DNA of 64,000 nucleotides from Paenibacillus silviterrae (lineage in GTDB: Bacteria > Bacillota > Bacilli > Paenibacillales > NBRC-103111), in NCBI RefSeq assembly GCF_030167925.1, contig NZ_JASKUT010000002.1, positions 372,001-436,000 on the forward strand, given 5' to 3'. Under the pieces are notes generated by a model. The model was not told the DNA's origin and searched no databases. It was given only the letters and a program-made list of their open reading frames with translations. The position numbers and the translations under genes were made by a program. Positions 18,660 to 26,392 of this stretch are shown here, one piece after another (positions within the stretch are counted from its first letter, which is position 1; each line of letters starts with the position of its first letter).

Positions 18660-19052
18660 GTGTCAAATAGACCAAGGGTTTGCGCGGTAATTATTAAAGA
18701 TGACCACATCTTAATGGTACTACATGATCATGGGGATCGAAGCTATTGGACCCTACCAGGAGGTGGAGTTGAAGAGGGCGAAACTCTTGAAGCAGCGGTG
18801 CTGCGTGAAGTAAAAGAGGAAGTTAATTTGAATGGAACAATCGTTCGACTTCTGTTTGAAGATGCATATACGAATGGACCCGAGTATTGTTTTTTGGTTC
18901 AAGTCACCGAGGACGAGAAAGAAGCTGAATTGGGTTATGATCCAGAGTTACTACCGGAGGATCAAGTTTTAAAAGGTATTGCATGGTTTACACTTACAGA
19001 AAAGAAGGATGACAAACAAGTAAAACGGGTACTTCAAACCTTGGGAGATTAA
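18660..19052 (+). CDS. Nudix hydrolase
   Basis: 130 residues from GTG 18660 (AGGGGA 7 bases upstream); an ATG at 18654 is too close to that site. The Nudix box reads GGGVEEGETLEAAVLREVKE followed by EV, fitting GX5EX7REUXEE, with Asn in place of the usual Gly near the end. Nudix enzymes cleave nucleoside diphosphates linked to another group, with Mg2+ bound by the box glutamates. The closest style is the MutT-like/DUF4916-free small Nudix group; no substrate can be given. It lies between two copies of a dispersed repeat. Confidence 0.85.
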   Translation: MSNRPRVCAVIIKDDHILMVLHDHGDRSYWTLPGGGVEEGETLEAAVLREVKEEVNLNGTIVRLLFEDAYTNGPEYCFLVQVTEDEKEAELGYDPELLPEDQVLKGIAWFTLTEKKDDKQVKRVLQTLGD

Positions 19053-19107
19053 GTTAACGAGAAACGATAGTGCAAAGAAGGGAGCGCGAGCTGCTCTCTG
19101 TTTACGC
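19053..19107 (+). repeat. Dispersed repeat, copy B, at the truncated end of an ABC gene
   Basis: TTAACGAGAAACGATAGTGC and GGGAGC...GCTCTC stem, similar to copies at 18533 and 26105. It begins at the Nudix stop codon and contains the stop codon of the opposing ABC ATPase fragment. Confidence 0.6.
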
Positions 19108-19749
19108 TACTTTCTCCTCACTAAATATAATTCGACCGTTATCAATTAATATCAGAGTGTCAGCGACCTTATCCAAGTCAGAAGTAATATGAGAGGATAA
19201 AAAAACGCTTTTCCCATCTTTCACATAATCAAGTAAAATGTCCATCAACTCAAGTCTAACCTGAGGATCAAGCCCACTTGTTGGCTCATCCATGATTAAT
19301 AAATCTGCATGATGGGAAATAGCCAATGCAATTGCAAACTTCATACGCATACCTTTGGACAGCGTGCCTATTTTTTGATTCAGCTGCAACCCAAACCGTT
19401 CGATATTATGATTAAACAGGGTGTTATCCCAATTGGAATAGGCTGCCGCGATAACGCCCTTCATTTCCAGCACTGTTAGCTCATCGTAGTAATAACCTTC
19501 ATCCAATACAATGCCAATGAGGTTTTTGAATTCCCGTTCGTTTTTTTGAATATCCTCTCCGAAAAACTTTATTTCTCCAGCATCTTTTAATATTAATCCA
19601 AGTATCAGTTTAATTGTTGTAGTTTTACCTGCACCGTTAACGCCAATGAATCCATTAATACATCCCTCGGTTAAAGAAAAACTTACATTCTCCAATTTGA
19701 AACTCCCCAAGTGCTTTTTCAAACCGTTTACTTCCAATATCGGCTTCAT
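19102..19749 (-). CDS. ABC transporter ATP-binding protein (YtrB-like), probably C-terminally shortened
   Basis: 215 residues. Walker A GVNGAGKTTTIK, signature LSKGMRMKFAIALA, Walker B LLIMDEPTSGLDP and switch His in LSSHITSDL are all present. Members of this BcrA/YtrB group usually run to about 230-300 residues with a C-terminal region; here the chain ends FSEEKVA right where a dispersed repeat begins. No permease gene follows, although such ATPases normally sit beside one. It overlaps the GntR regulator by 4 bases (ATGA). The ATPase core could fold, but the transporter is probably not functional here. Confidence 0.8.
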   Translation of the reverse strand: MKPILEVNGLKKHLGSFKLENVSFSLTEGCINGFIGVNGAGKTTTIKLILGLILKDAGEIKFFGEDIQKNEREFKNLIGIVLDEGYYYDELTVLEMKGVIAAAYSNWDNTLFNHNIERFGLQLNQKIGTLSKGMRMKFAIALAISHHADLLIMDEPTSGLDPQVRLELMDILLDYVKDGKSVFLSSHITSDLDKVADTLILIDNGRIIFSEEKVA

Positions 19750-20126
19750 TCTTCGCCCTCCTCGAAAAGCAAGTCCATCATAGCATATAGTTCACTTTTA
19801 CTTATTCCAAGCAAGCGGGCAGATTCCCAAGCCTCAATTAACTTAACTTCAACCATGCGCCGTTTAGACTCTAGAAGTAGTTCGAAGTTTTCTTTAGCAA
19901 CGAATGATCCTTTGCCTGCTTTGGTTGTAATAAAACCTTCCGATTCAAGTTCATCGTATACTCTTCGGGTTGTAAGCACACTAACATGCAAATCATTCGC
20001 CAATGCACGAATAGAAGGTAACATTTCTCCTTCCTTTAACTCGCCATGAATTATGGCATCCTTTATTTGATTTTTGATTTGTTGATATATCGGTGGATCG
20101 GACGCATTGGAAATAATAATCTTCAT
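19746..20126 (-). CDS. GntR-family regulator (YtrA-like)
   Basis: 126 residues from ATG 20126, with GGAGG 5 bases upstream. The winged helix-turn-helix is PIYQQIKNQIKDAIIHGELK...LPSIRALANDLHVSVLTTRR followed by GFITTKAGKGSFVA; the short all-helical tail (about 50 residues) is that of the YtrA subfamily, which controls a neighbouring ABC transporter. A palindrome over the promoter suggests self-repression. It is in operon with the following ABC ATPase. Confidence 0.88.
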   Translation of the reverse strand: MKIIISNASDPPIYQQIKNQIKDAIIHGELKEGEMLPSIRALANDLHVSVLTTRRVYDELESEGFITTKAGKGSFVAKENFELLLESKRRMVEVKLIEAWESARLLGISKSELYAMMDLLFEEGEE

Positions 20127-20146
20127 GTAACCTCCATGAAACACAA

Positions 20147-20196
20147 CTGTGTATTAACCACATACACAGAATATACAGAAAACACATCGTTGTCAA
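20147..20196 (-). promoter_or_regulatory. Sigma-A type promoter and operator for the GntR/ABC operon
   Basis: On the minus strand TTGACA (20196-20191), a 17-base spacer and TATTCT (20173-20168) form a good promoter. Directly downstream, and touching the -10, is the palindrome CTGTGTAT-GTGGTTA-ATACACAG (20147-20169), placed to be bound by the GntR protein and block transcription. Confidence 0.8.
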
Positions 20197-20237
20197 TGCA
20201 CTTCATTATGTTGTAACTTAGTCAATCAAATGAATAT

Positions 20238-20262
20238 AAAAAACGGCATCTCTGCCGTTTTA
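20238..20262 (-). terminator. Terminator, minus strand (possibly both)
   Basis: AAAACGGCA-GAGA-TGCCGTTTTTT read on the minus strand, just after a short remnant reading frame. Confidence 0.75.
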
Positions 20263-20720
20263 CAATAAAGTATGGAAAGTGGGAATTTAACCTCTGATTT
20301 CCCGCCACCGCGATGTTGACGTTGTTGTTTTGCCATGTTCGAGGATAAGCTTGCAATGGCGTCTAGCGATTTGTAACAGTTGGTTTGCTGTTGTATCATC
20401 GATATCAAGTCCAGTTATAGAATAACGGTTATAATATTCATGTTATCAAGTCCCTTCATCTAGATTTGTTGATGTTTAGTAAGCTTGGATGGCAGGTTTT
20501 TGCAAGCATTCGATATCCGCAAATTTTGAAGGTGCCATCCACCGCTTTATCTTTGTTACATTGCCTTCCTTTTATAAATAAAGTGAACTCAATTGGTCCA
20601 TATAGATCGACAAATGTTATTTTAAGGTTTATGGTGGTACGGAGAACCATAGCAATTATCAGGATTATGGGATGAACTTTCTGTCGCCCGGATACTCTTA
20701 TATAGGAGCGAGGTGAAGAG
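20263..20720. other. Decayed stretch with unidentified remnants
   Basis: On the minus strand YNRYSITGLDIDDTTANQLL then QIARRHCKLILEHGK ends near 20287, just before the terminator; it looks like a protein tail but I do not recognise it. On the plus strand FKVYGGTENHSNYQDYGMNF and LSPGYSYIGAR ends near 20716, next to the sigma-factor start; also unrecognised. No intact gene is visible. Confidence 0.4.
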
Positions 20721-20897
20721 ATGAGGGTCGCCCTAAGGGTCAAACAAGCGCAAAGAGGGAACAAAGAAGCGCCTCTTCAATTGATTCTGGCTGAGAAGGA
20801 TGTTTATTACAGGCTTGCTCTTGCTTACATGGGGCAAGAGCTGATTGCGCGGCAAGGTTTAGATTTTAATGGATTGGCCCCATTGCACCGATTTTAA
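20721..20897 (+). pseudogene. Sigma-70 family (ECF-like) factor, N-terminal fragment
   Basis: 58 residues from ATG 20721 with AGGAG-type sites upstream. VKQAQRGNKEAPLQLILAEK and YYRLALAYMGQE match the start of region 2 of small sigma factors of the SigV/YlaC-like groups. The frame then turns into unrelated residues and ends inside the converging Ger(x)C gene. Regions 2.4 and 4 are missing, so it cannot act as a sigma factor. Probably truncated by a rearrangement that joined it to the germination operon. Confidence 0.5.
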
Positions 20898-21975
20898 CTT
20901 TGACGTTCACGTTCACGTCCGCCTCTGAAAAAGCATCTCCCCAACGATCCTGAACTTTCTTCCATTCATCGTATGCAAAGGCCCGAGCGTAAAGACCGTA
21001 TCCAAACGGGTCGATTTTGGCAGCTCGCGCCTTGCCGATCAGCCGCTCGAAACGCGATTTCAATATTTCCGCCATTTCGCGCTCCAATCTCGGCGCTTCT
21101 TGCCGTACATCGATCTTGAAATGACGATCGGTCAAGACGGCTGTCATATTGATCCCGATATCGAATTTGAGTTTGCCGTCTTTATGGCTTACCTTAGGTT
21201 TCGCAGATATGCCGGACGCTGAGAAGGAAAAGGCGCCGGGCTTGAACATGTCGCTGGCTGCTTTCACGGGATGGGTCAAGGTAAAGCTAAACTCGCCTTG
21301 CGTTTTATTTTGCAAAATGTGCAGCAACTTGGTTTCCTCCCCGTCGATGGAAAGCACATGCTTGCCTTTTTGGTCGAGCAGCGCGGTTCCGGTGATCACC
21401 AGTTCCTCTTTTTTTTGCATTTGGGTGATGCTCGCCGTTATTCCTTTTTCAATCATTTGCCGCCGCAGTTCCTGGAGCGATGTTTTTACGGTTAAGTTGC
21501 TGTAGTACACCGTTCGAATCAGCTTTGTCATATACATGGGGAGACGTGGTTTGTTTTTGGGCAAATAGCTTACGATGTCGTATACCGTTCCGTCTACCAT
21601 GACGACTGTAGCATTAACGGTATTCTTTGCGTCCCGGTAAAACACGTCGAGCAGTGGGAACCAATTTTCATGCTCGAGCACCTTTTTTCCGATCATGATC
21701 ACCTGAGCTTTCGCTGCCGAAGGCAGCGCCGAGAAGACCTTGTCGAATTCATCGCGGGATTGGCGGAGCGTCATCGCCTTTACTTGATAAAACTCTTCCT
21801 TAACCGTCGCTTCTTTGTTAAAGATAGGGCTGGATGCGGAAATGAGCAAATCGTTATTTTCGTCCAAATCAATGCCTACGAGCAGAACAAGCGAAACATC
21901 CTCAATGTTCCTTTTATCGATGCATCCTGTTAAGAAAACCATCGTAACAAACAAACATATCAAACTTCGTCTCAT
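20866..21975 (-). CDS. Ger(x)C family spore germination lipoprotein
   Basis: 369 residues from ATG 21975, which overlaps the gerB stop (ATGA). A signal peptide with lipobox FLTGC anchors it to the outer face of the spore inner membrane. GerC proteins are the third subunit of nutrient germinant receptors. The N-terminal domain has GIDLDENNDLLIS and QVIMIGKKVLE; the C-terminal domain ends in WKKVQDRWGDAFSEADVNVN-VKVKI, typical of the family. Length is normal. It is the last gene of the gerA-gerB-gerC operon. Confidence 0.92.
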   Translation of the reverse strand: MRRSLICLFVTMVFLTGCIDKRNIEDVSLVLLVGIDLDENNDLLISASSPIFNKEATVKEEFYQVKAMTLRQSRDEFDKVFSALPSAAKAQVIMIGKKVLEHENWFPLLDVFYRDAKNTVNATVVMVDGTVYDIVSYLPKNKPRLPMYMTKLIRTVYYSNLTVKTSLQELRRQMIEKGITASITQMQKKEELVITGTALLDQKGKHVLSIDGEETKLLHILQNKTQGEFSFTLTHPVKAASDMFKPGAFSFSASGISAKPKVSHKDGKLKFDIGINMTAVLTDRHFKIDVRQEAPRLEREMAEILKSRFERLIGKARAAKIDPFGYGLYARAFAYDEWKKVQDRWGDAFSEADVNVNVKVKIGAMGPIH

Positions 21976-23072
21976 GAGACGCGTCTCCCCCTGAAAGCTT
22001 CCAATACGCGGACGTAGATGTATAGGACGACGGGCAGCAGGTAAATGAAGAATGAACCGAAATACGCATGAAGCTTCGCCCACCGATCCGACATATTCCA
22101 TGTGGGGTGTACCAGAAAAACGGCAACGATGCAAGCGAACATGTACCAAGCACTGTGGGGCGTATGGTCCTTCTTGCCTATCAGATGGCTTGTACTGAAT
22201 ACCGCACAAAAAATGTACGGAACCCATGACCGTGAAACGACGAGTAAAAATAACGCCAGAAACACCATGTCGAAACGTTCCAAAAACCGGAACTCGATCA
22301 CTTGAAGCAAATTCAGCACCGGCTGGTTATATTGCGTTATGTCGTCCGGGGCGAAATAGACGAAGCAGACGACCGTTACGTACAAATAAAGCAGACCTGT
22401 AAGCCCGTTGGCAATCATGAATCCGCGCAGGGCGTATTGTTTTTTTTGCAGGAACGGATAGATAAAGTAAAGCACTTCAATCCCCAAAAAGGAAAGCAGG
22501 GTCGTAGGCACAACATTGATGATTGGCTTGACTCCTTCCTTGAACAGAGGCAGTAAGTGAATCCAGTGCCCTTTCCACAATAGAAATATAAGGAATATCG
22601 GCATCCACACCGTAAGGTAGAACGCGATTTCATTATATCGGCCCTGCACGCGCAGCCCGTTGCGCGCGATCATGAAAACGGGGACGACGAACAGCAGCAT
22701 GACGATATAATCTGGCGTCATCGGCAAAAACCAAGCCTTGATATAAAGCACTCCCCGAACCATACTAGTCCAGTTAAAAAAGAGAAAATAAGCGATCACC
22801 GGAAGAAGAGCCAGCTTCCCGATCCATTTCCCGAACAGCCGGCACAGCAAATCAGGAAGCGTATCGTCCGGAAATCGTTGTAACGTTAGCAGGGTTAGGA
22901 AGCCCGCGAAGGAATTGACACCCCAGGCGATAATGATGGAGATCCAACCATCGGTTCCGCTTTTCGCCGCCAATTCTCTCGGAAGCGAAAGAATGCCGGT
23001 ACCGACTTGCGCCCCGAACAAGATCAATATATATTGCATGAAGTTGATCTCGTTAAATTTGTATTTCTTCAC
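21972..23072 (-). CDS. GerB-type spore germination permease
   Basis: 366 residues from GTG 23072, overlapping the gerA stop. About ten membrane segments; QVGTGILSLPRELA is the conserved unwound first helix of this APC-superfamily group, where a nutrient ligand is bound. GerB proteins sense amino acids or sugars in the germinant receptor rather than acting as plain transporters. Other helices: VIAYFLFFNWTSMVRGVLYI and VPTTLLSFLGIEVLYFIYPF. The ligand cannot be predicted. Confidence 0.93.
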   Translation of the reverse strand: MKKYKFNEINFMQYILILFGAQVGTGILSLPRELAAKSGTDGWISIIIAWGVNSFAGFLTLLTLQRFPDDTLPDLLCRLFGKWIGKLALLPVIAYFLFFNWTSMVRGVLYIKAWFLPMTPDYIVMLLFVVPVFMIARNGLRVQGRYNEIAFYLTVWMPIFLIFLLWKGHWIHLLPLFKEGVKPIINVVPTTLLSFLGIEVLYFIYPFLQKKQYALRGFMIANGLTGLLYLYVTVVCFVYFAPDDITQYNQPVLNLLQVIEFRFLERFDMVFLALFLLVVSRSWVPYIFCAVFSTSHLIGKKDHTPHSAWYMFACIVAVFLVHPTWNMSDRWAKLHAYFGSFFIYLLPVVLYIYVRVLEAFRGRRVS

Positions 23073-24619
23073 GGAGCGCCTCCTTTCGGATCATCAGGCT
23101 CTTTACGGATGGATTGAACGGGTCTGGCGCTTTTGGGCCGCTTGAACATGCTCCATAACGGCAGTCGGACGAACGTATCCTTCATGTCCGCCCAACGGAA
23201 CGGGGCCAGCGGGCTCCCGTAAGGGGTTCCTAACGATTCAAGCGACACCAAATGGGCAATCAGTATCATTAACCCTACAACGATGCCGATAATGCCGAAC
23301 AGAGAGGCGATCAGCATCATCGGGAAGCGCAAAAGACGGATGGCTGTTCCCATATCGTAGTTCGGGATGGTAAAAGAAGCGATCGCGGTGGACGCGACCA
23401 CAATGACCATAATGTTGCTGACGATGTGGGCCTGTACGGCGGCCTGTCCGACGATGATGCCACCTACCATGCCTATGGATTGTCCTATGGGGGCGGGCAG
23501 CCGTATGCCTGCCTCCCGTATCATTTCCAGCATGATCTCCATCATCAGCGCTTCCAGTAACGGAGGAAACGGAACGCGCTCCCTCGATTCGGCGATCGAC
23601 AAGAAAAGCTCCAGTGGTATGACTTCATGGTTAAACGAGATGAACGCGATGTAAACGGCCGGCAAAAAAACGGCGATCGTAAAAGCCACAAATCGAAGAA
23701 GCCGCAGAAATGAGCCGATTAGCCATCGAGAATTGTAATCGTCCACGCTTTGAAAAAATGAAATGAACGCCGCTGGGGCGACTATGACGCTTGGCGAGCG
23801 ATCCACCACAACGACATATCTTCCTTGCAGCAGCTGAGATACAGCGGTATCCGGCCGTTCGGTCAAAATAAATTGTGGGAATGGGGAGAAGGAGTTATCC
23901 TCAATTAACTCAGCCAATTCGCCGGTATTGACGATCGCGTCGATGTCCAACTGTCGGATTCGATCCTGCAGCTCCTGCAGCACTTCCGGATGGGCGACGT
24001 CTTGCAAATACATGATCCAGATTTTTGATTTGCCGCGCCGTCCTACGGAATGCTCGGCGATTCGGAGCTCTCGGTTTGGAACGTACCGGCGAATGAGTGC
24101 AATATTTTGCATTCCGGTTTCCAGGAAGCCTTGGTGCGCGCCCTTCAGCGAGCTTTCCAGCTGTGGATCTTCGATCGCACGCTGCGGCCAACCCTGGGTG
24201 TCGTAAACCCGGGCTACCTGATCTCCCTCGATGAACAGGACGCTTTCGCCGGAAAGGACGGCTTGTTCCACATCTCCCCAAACGGTTACATGGCGAACGC
24301 CGCTGATCGTGGGGACAGGAATGCGATCGTTCCCCTCAGGGGCCTGATTCATCAACGGGCGCAAAACGTTGTTATTGATCGAATTTTTATCGGTCAAACC
24401 GTCCAAATAGACCAAAACCGCCGGAATTTCCTGCGGGCCTGCGAAAAAACGATACACGGCCATGTCGGGTGAGGCAGGGAATAAACGTTTGATTTCTTCG
24501 ATGTTTTGGGTAATTTCGCGATGGAGCGGGCGGGAGTCGATATTCAGCTCCTTCGGACGGTTTGCCGCCGACGACTGGGCGTTCCGTTTTTTGTTGAAAA
24601 AGCGCATGAACAAGAACAT
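23069..24619 (-). CDS. GerA-type spore germination receptor subunit
   Basis: 516 residues from ATG 24619, with GGAAGG 11 bases upstream; a GTG at 24631 sits too close to that site. GerA subunits form pentameric channels in the spore inner membrane and release cations on germinant binding. Visible: soluble N-terminal domain (about 30-280) with VYLDGLTDKNSINNNVLRPL and the conserved IEGDQVARVYDTQGWPQRAI, PFPQFILTERPDTAVSQLLQG, then the membrane part with LIGSFLRLLRF, FPPLLEALMMEIMLEMIREA, GGIIVGQAAVQAHIVSNIM and PNYDMGTAIRLLRFP. Length is close to normal. First gene of the operon, preceded by a sigma-G-like promoter. Confidence 0.93.
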   Translation of the reverse strand: MFLFMRFFNKKRNAQSSAANRPKELNIDSRPLHREITQNIEEIKRLFPASPDMAVYRFFAGPQEIPAVLVYLDGLTDKNSINNNVLRPLMNQAPEGNDRIPVPTISGVRHVTVWGDVEQAVLSGESVLFIEGDQVARVYDTQGWPQRAIEDPQLESSLKGAHQGFLETGMQNIALIRRYVPNRELRIAEHSVGRRGKSKIWIMYLQDVAHPEVLQELQDRIRQLDIDAIVNTGELAELIEDNSFSPFPQFILTERPDTAVSQLLQGRYVVVVDRSPSVIVAPAAFISFFQSVDDYNSRWLIGSFLRLLRFVAFTIAVFLPAVYIAFISFNHEVIPLELFLSIAESRERVPFPPLLEALMMEIMLEMIREAGIRLPAPIGQSIGMVGGIIVGQAAVQAHIVSNIMVIVVASTAIASFTIPNYDMGTAIRLLRFPMMLIASLFGIIGIVVGLMILIAHLVSLESLGTPYGSPLAPFRWADMKDTFVRLPLWSMFKRPKSARPVQSIRKEPDDPKGGAP

Positions 24620-24661
24620 TACCAACCACACCTTCCCAACCGTACATTCTGCTTTGTAACT

Positions 24662-24691
24662 TAAGATGGATAAAAAATGAAAATTTATTCA
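24662..24691 (-). promoter_or_regulatory. Candidate sigma-G promoter of the germination operon
   Basis: On the minus strand TGAATA (24691-24686), a 17-base spacer and CATCTTA (24668-24662) resemble the forespore sigma-G consensus (TGAATA and CATACTA). It lies about 45 bases before the gerA start. Forespore expression is what is known for gerA operons. Confidence 0.6.
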
Positions 24692-24699
24692 GACAACCG

Positions 24700-25190
24700 G
24701 GTTCAGATAAATACATTCGTAGACACGTCCTGAGAAATATTAGGTCGGGAATGAGAACAAGTTCTTGTCATTATAGGATCAAGTCCTTGTTATTAACCGA
24801 AATCACCAGCGCCCATTGCTGCCTCTGATCATGGATCCGTCAAGGTTCCCTTCGGCGCCTGTTCCCGAAACCAAGCACTGCCCGGAAGGAACCCACCGCC
24901 GCGAGGCAATGACTTTTGAATCTCCTGTGGCCGCCGCGTAGCTATGGCCGCGGAGCCATTTCCACGAAGCAAAACCTTCCCGAAACACTATCCCCAAATC
25001 AAGGACCATTCCTGAAAAAATCCAGGGAGACAAAATGATTCGAATTCTCTTTGGAATCATGAAAAAGGGGCATCCTTCAGTGAAGAAAAGATGATGCAGG
25101 ATATTCCTCAACTCGCGGAAGTATCATTAGCAGCTTAAAAGACTCAAGTTAGACCGTAACGTGTAGAAATAAAATTGAGGGGATATACAC
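24700..25190. other. Decayed stretch upstream of the germination operon
   Basis: No intact gene. GASFSEEKMMQDIPQLAEVS and LAA-stop ends at 25138 on the plus strand and is a second, diverged copy of the gene tail at 17152-17226 (about 70 percent identical DNA by eye). A 102-codon minus-strand frame at 24803-25111 shows no recognisable motif. Confidence 0.45.
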
Positions 25191-25191
25191 C

Positions 25192-25586
25192 ATGAGTGGT
25201 TTCATTGGAATCGAATTAATCGATCCTACTTCGAGAAGCAACATGAACTCACGAAAGAACTTTGGCAAAAACTACGTGAGCAGGGGATAAAAACTGGGGA
25301 TAAAGGGATAGTCAATGGGATTTTCTACTCAAAATCATATGAGCACGCAAAGGTATTAAAAGCAAGTTTCAATGATTGGGATATACGCATTCAAGAACAA
25401 AAAGAGAACTACGCGCAAATAATATAAATTTCAACTCCAATAAGTAGATTGAGTATTAAAGCTTTGGTAGAACTAACCGATGTTTTCTTGATAGCCGCGG
25501 CAGAGACAGACACAAAATTTGATGGGCTTGAATTGGAAGTTAATGAAAATAAAAGAATAAATTCTCCTCGGTGGAAATTCTCGTGA
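25192..25586 (+). pseudogene. RraB-like protein, broken by two frameshifts
   Basis: ATGAGTGG starts a short frame; the protein-like reading continues in other frames as EWFHWNRINRSYFEKQHELT, KELWQKLREQGIKTGDKGIV, FYSKSYEHAKVLKASFNDWD, then after a second shift ISRLSIKALVELTDVFLIAA and ETDTKFDGLELEV, with a stop at 25584-25586. The layout (first alpha/beta half, second half ending in a FDGxE motif) resembles the RraB/DUF695-type fold, known in E. coli as an RNase E regulator. In Bacillota related proteins are of unknown role. The reading is broken, so treat as a pseudogene. Confidence 0.45.
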
Positions 25587-25756
25587 CGTATGAAATAACG
25601 TGATTCGGAACACAATCTAGACGCGGTTGCCAGCATAGAACAACGGCAGCCGCTGATCCCATAATACAACGGGTAGGATACTTCGATGCAGCTAGAAACC
25701 ATGAGATAGTTTGGACGTATTTATAACAAATTGAAATTGGTGTTTCGGAGGAATAA

Positions 25757-25996
25757 ATGGACATATTCATAGTATTTACTCTTGGCTTTTCTGGGTGCAT
25801 TATTCTATTAGTTTCTATTATCGCTATAAAGGTTATAACAAAGAAGAAATTACCCGATAACAACTACACTCCATTTGATTACATAACAGCACAAACCAAT
25901 ATTGAATTTCATCAAGAAAAAGAAGGAAAAGAAGAAGAAACTGACAAAGGCGATGATAAATATAAGAACAGAAAGAAAACTAAGAGACTTAACTAA
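25757..25996 (+). CDS. Small membrane protein, DUF3951-like
   Basis: 79 residues, ATG 25757 with GGAGG 5 bases upstream. One membrane helix (IFIVFTLGFSGCIILLVSII, 3-25), then KKKLPDNNYTPFDYITAQTN and a strongly charged tail rich in Lys and Glu. The KLPDN-YTPFDYITGQT block is what I recall from DUF3951 proteins of Bacillus and Paenibacillus; function unknown. Intact and well started in an otherwise decayed stretch. Confidence 0.7.
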   Translation: MDIFIVFTLGFSGCIILLVSIIAIKVITKKKLPDNNYTPFDYITAQTNIEFHQEKEGKEEETDKGDDKYKNRKKTKRLN

Positions 25997-26104
25997 CTGG
26001 GAAGGTACTGACAGAAAGAAGGAATGACGCTGCAATCAAAACGTATGAAATTAGTAATTATATTGTTGACGATGAACGGTTATTGAAGAAAAGGTTAGGG
26101 GATT

Positions 26105-26180
26105 AAACTATCGGAGAACGAAAGCGCAATAACCCAGGGAGCAGATCGGCACAGCAACTGCTCCTTGGCCTCGTTCATAT
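26105..26180 (+). repeat. Dispersed repeat, copy C
   Basis: CTATCGGAGAACGAAAGCGC then AATAA and a stem CCAGGGAGCAG / CTGCTCCTTGG. Related to the copies at 18533 and 19053. It lies about 110 bases after the DUF3951 gene. Confidence 0.7.
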
Positions 26181-26195
26181 CAGTTGAATGACAAC

Positions 26196-26250
26196 AGCGG
26201 CAGTCTAAGACATTATTTTTCAAGTCTTGGTCAGCCGCTTTTTCTTTTTA
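26196..26250 (+). terminator. Stem-loop terminator
   Basis: AGCGGC-AGTCTAAGAC paired with GTCTTGGTCA-GCCGCT, followed by TTTTTCTTTTT. It follows dispersed repeat copy C directly. Confidence 0.75.
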
Positions 26251-26346
26251 ATGGATCAGTCTAAAACTTATATTTCAAAAGCTGACGTTTCTTTAGTTCA
26301 AAAACCGTGTTAAATCAACGATTCCAGTCTAAAACTTTATTTTCAA
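26201..26346 (+). repeat. Three copies of a short CAGTCTAA motif
   Basis: CAGTCTAAGACATTATTTTT at 26201, CAGTCTAAAACTTATATTTC at 26257 and CAGTCTAAAACTTTATTTTC at 26325, each followed by AA. The first lies inside the terminator stem. The rest of the stretch from 25997 to 26392 carries no gene. The motif could be an element end, but no partner end or transposase is present. Confidence 0.5.
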
Positions 26347-26392
26347 CGGACACCAAGAAGACTATATCAATCTCATTAGCGATAAATTCCCT

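Noticed and set aside
20226-20408. 60-codon minus-strand frame running through a terminator
   Set aside because: Its 3' end is the terminator stem itself, and another frame in the same stretch reads more like a protein tail.
24803-25111. 102-codon minus-strand frame
   Set aside because: No motif or ribosome site; part of it opposes a plus-strand gene tail that does have a related copy.
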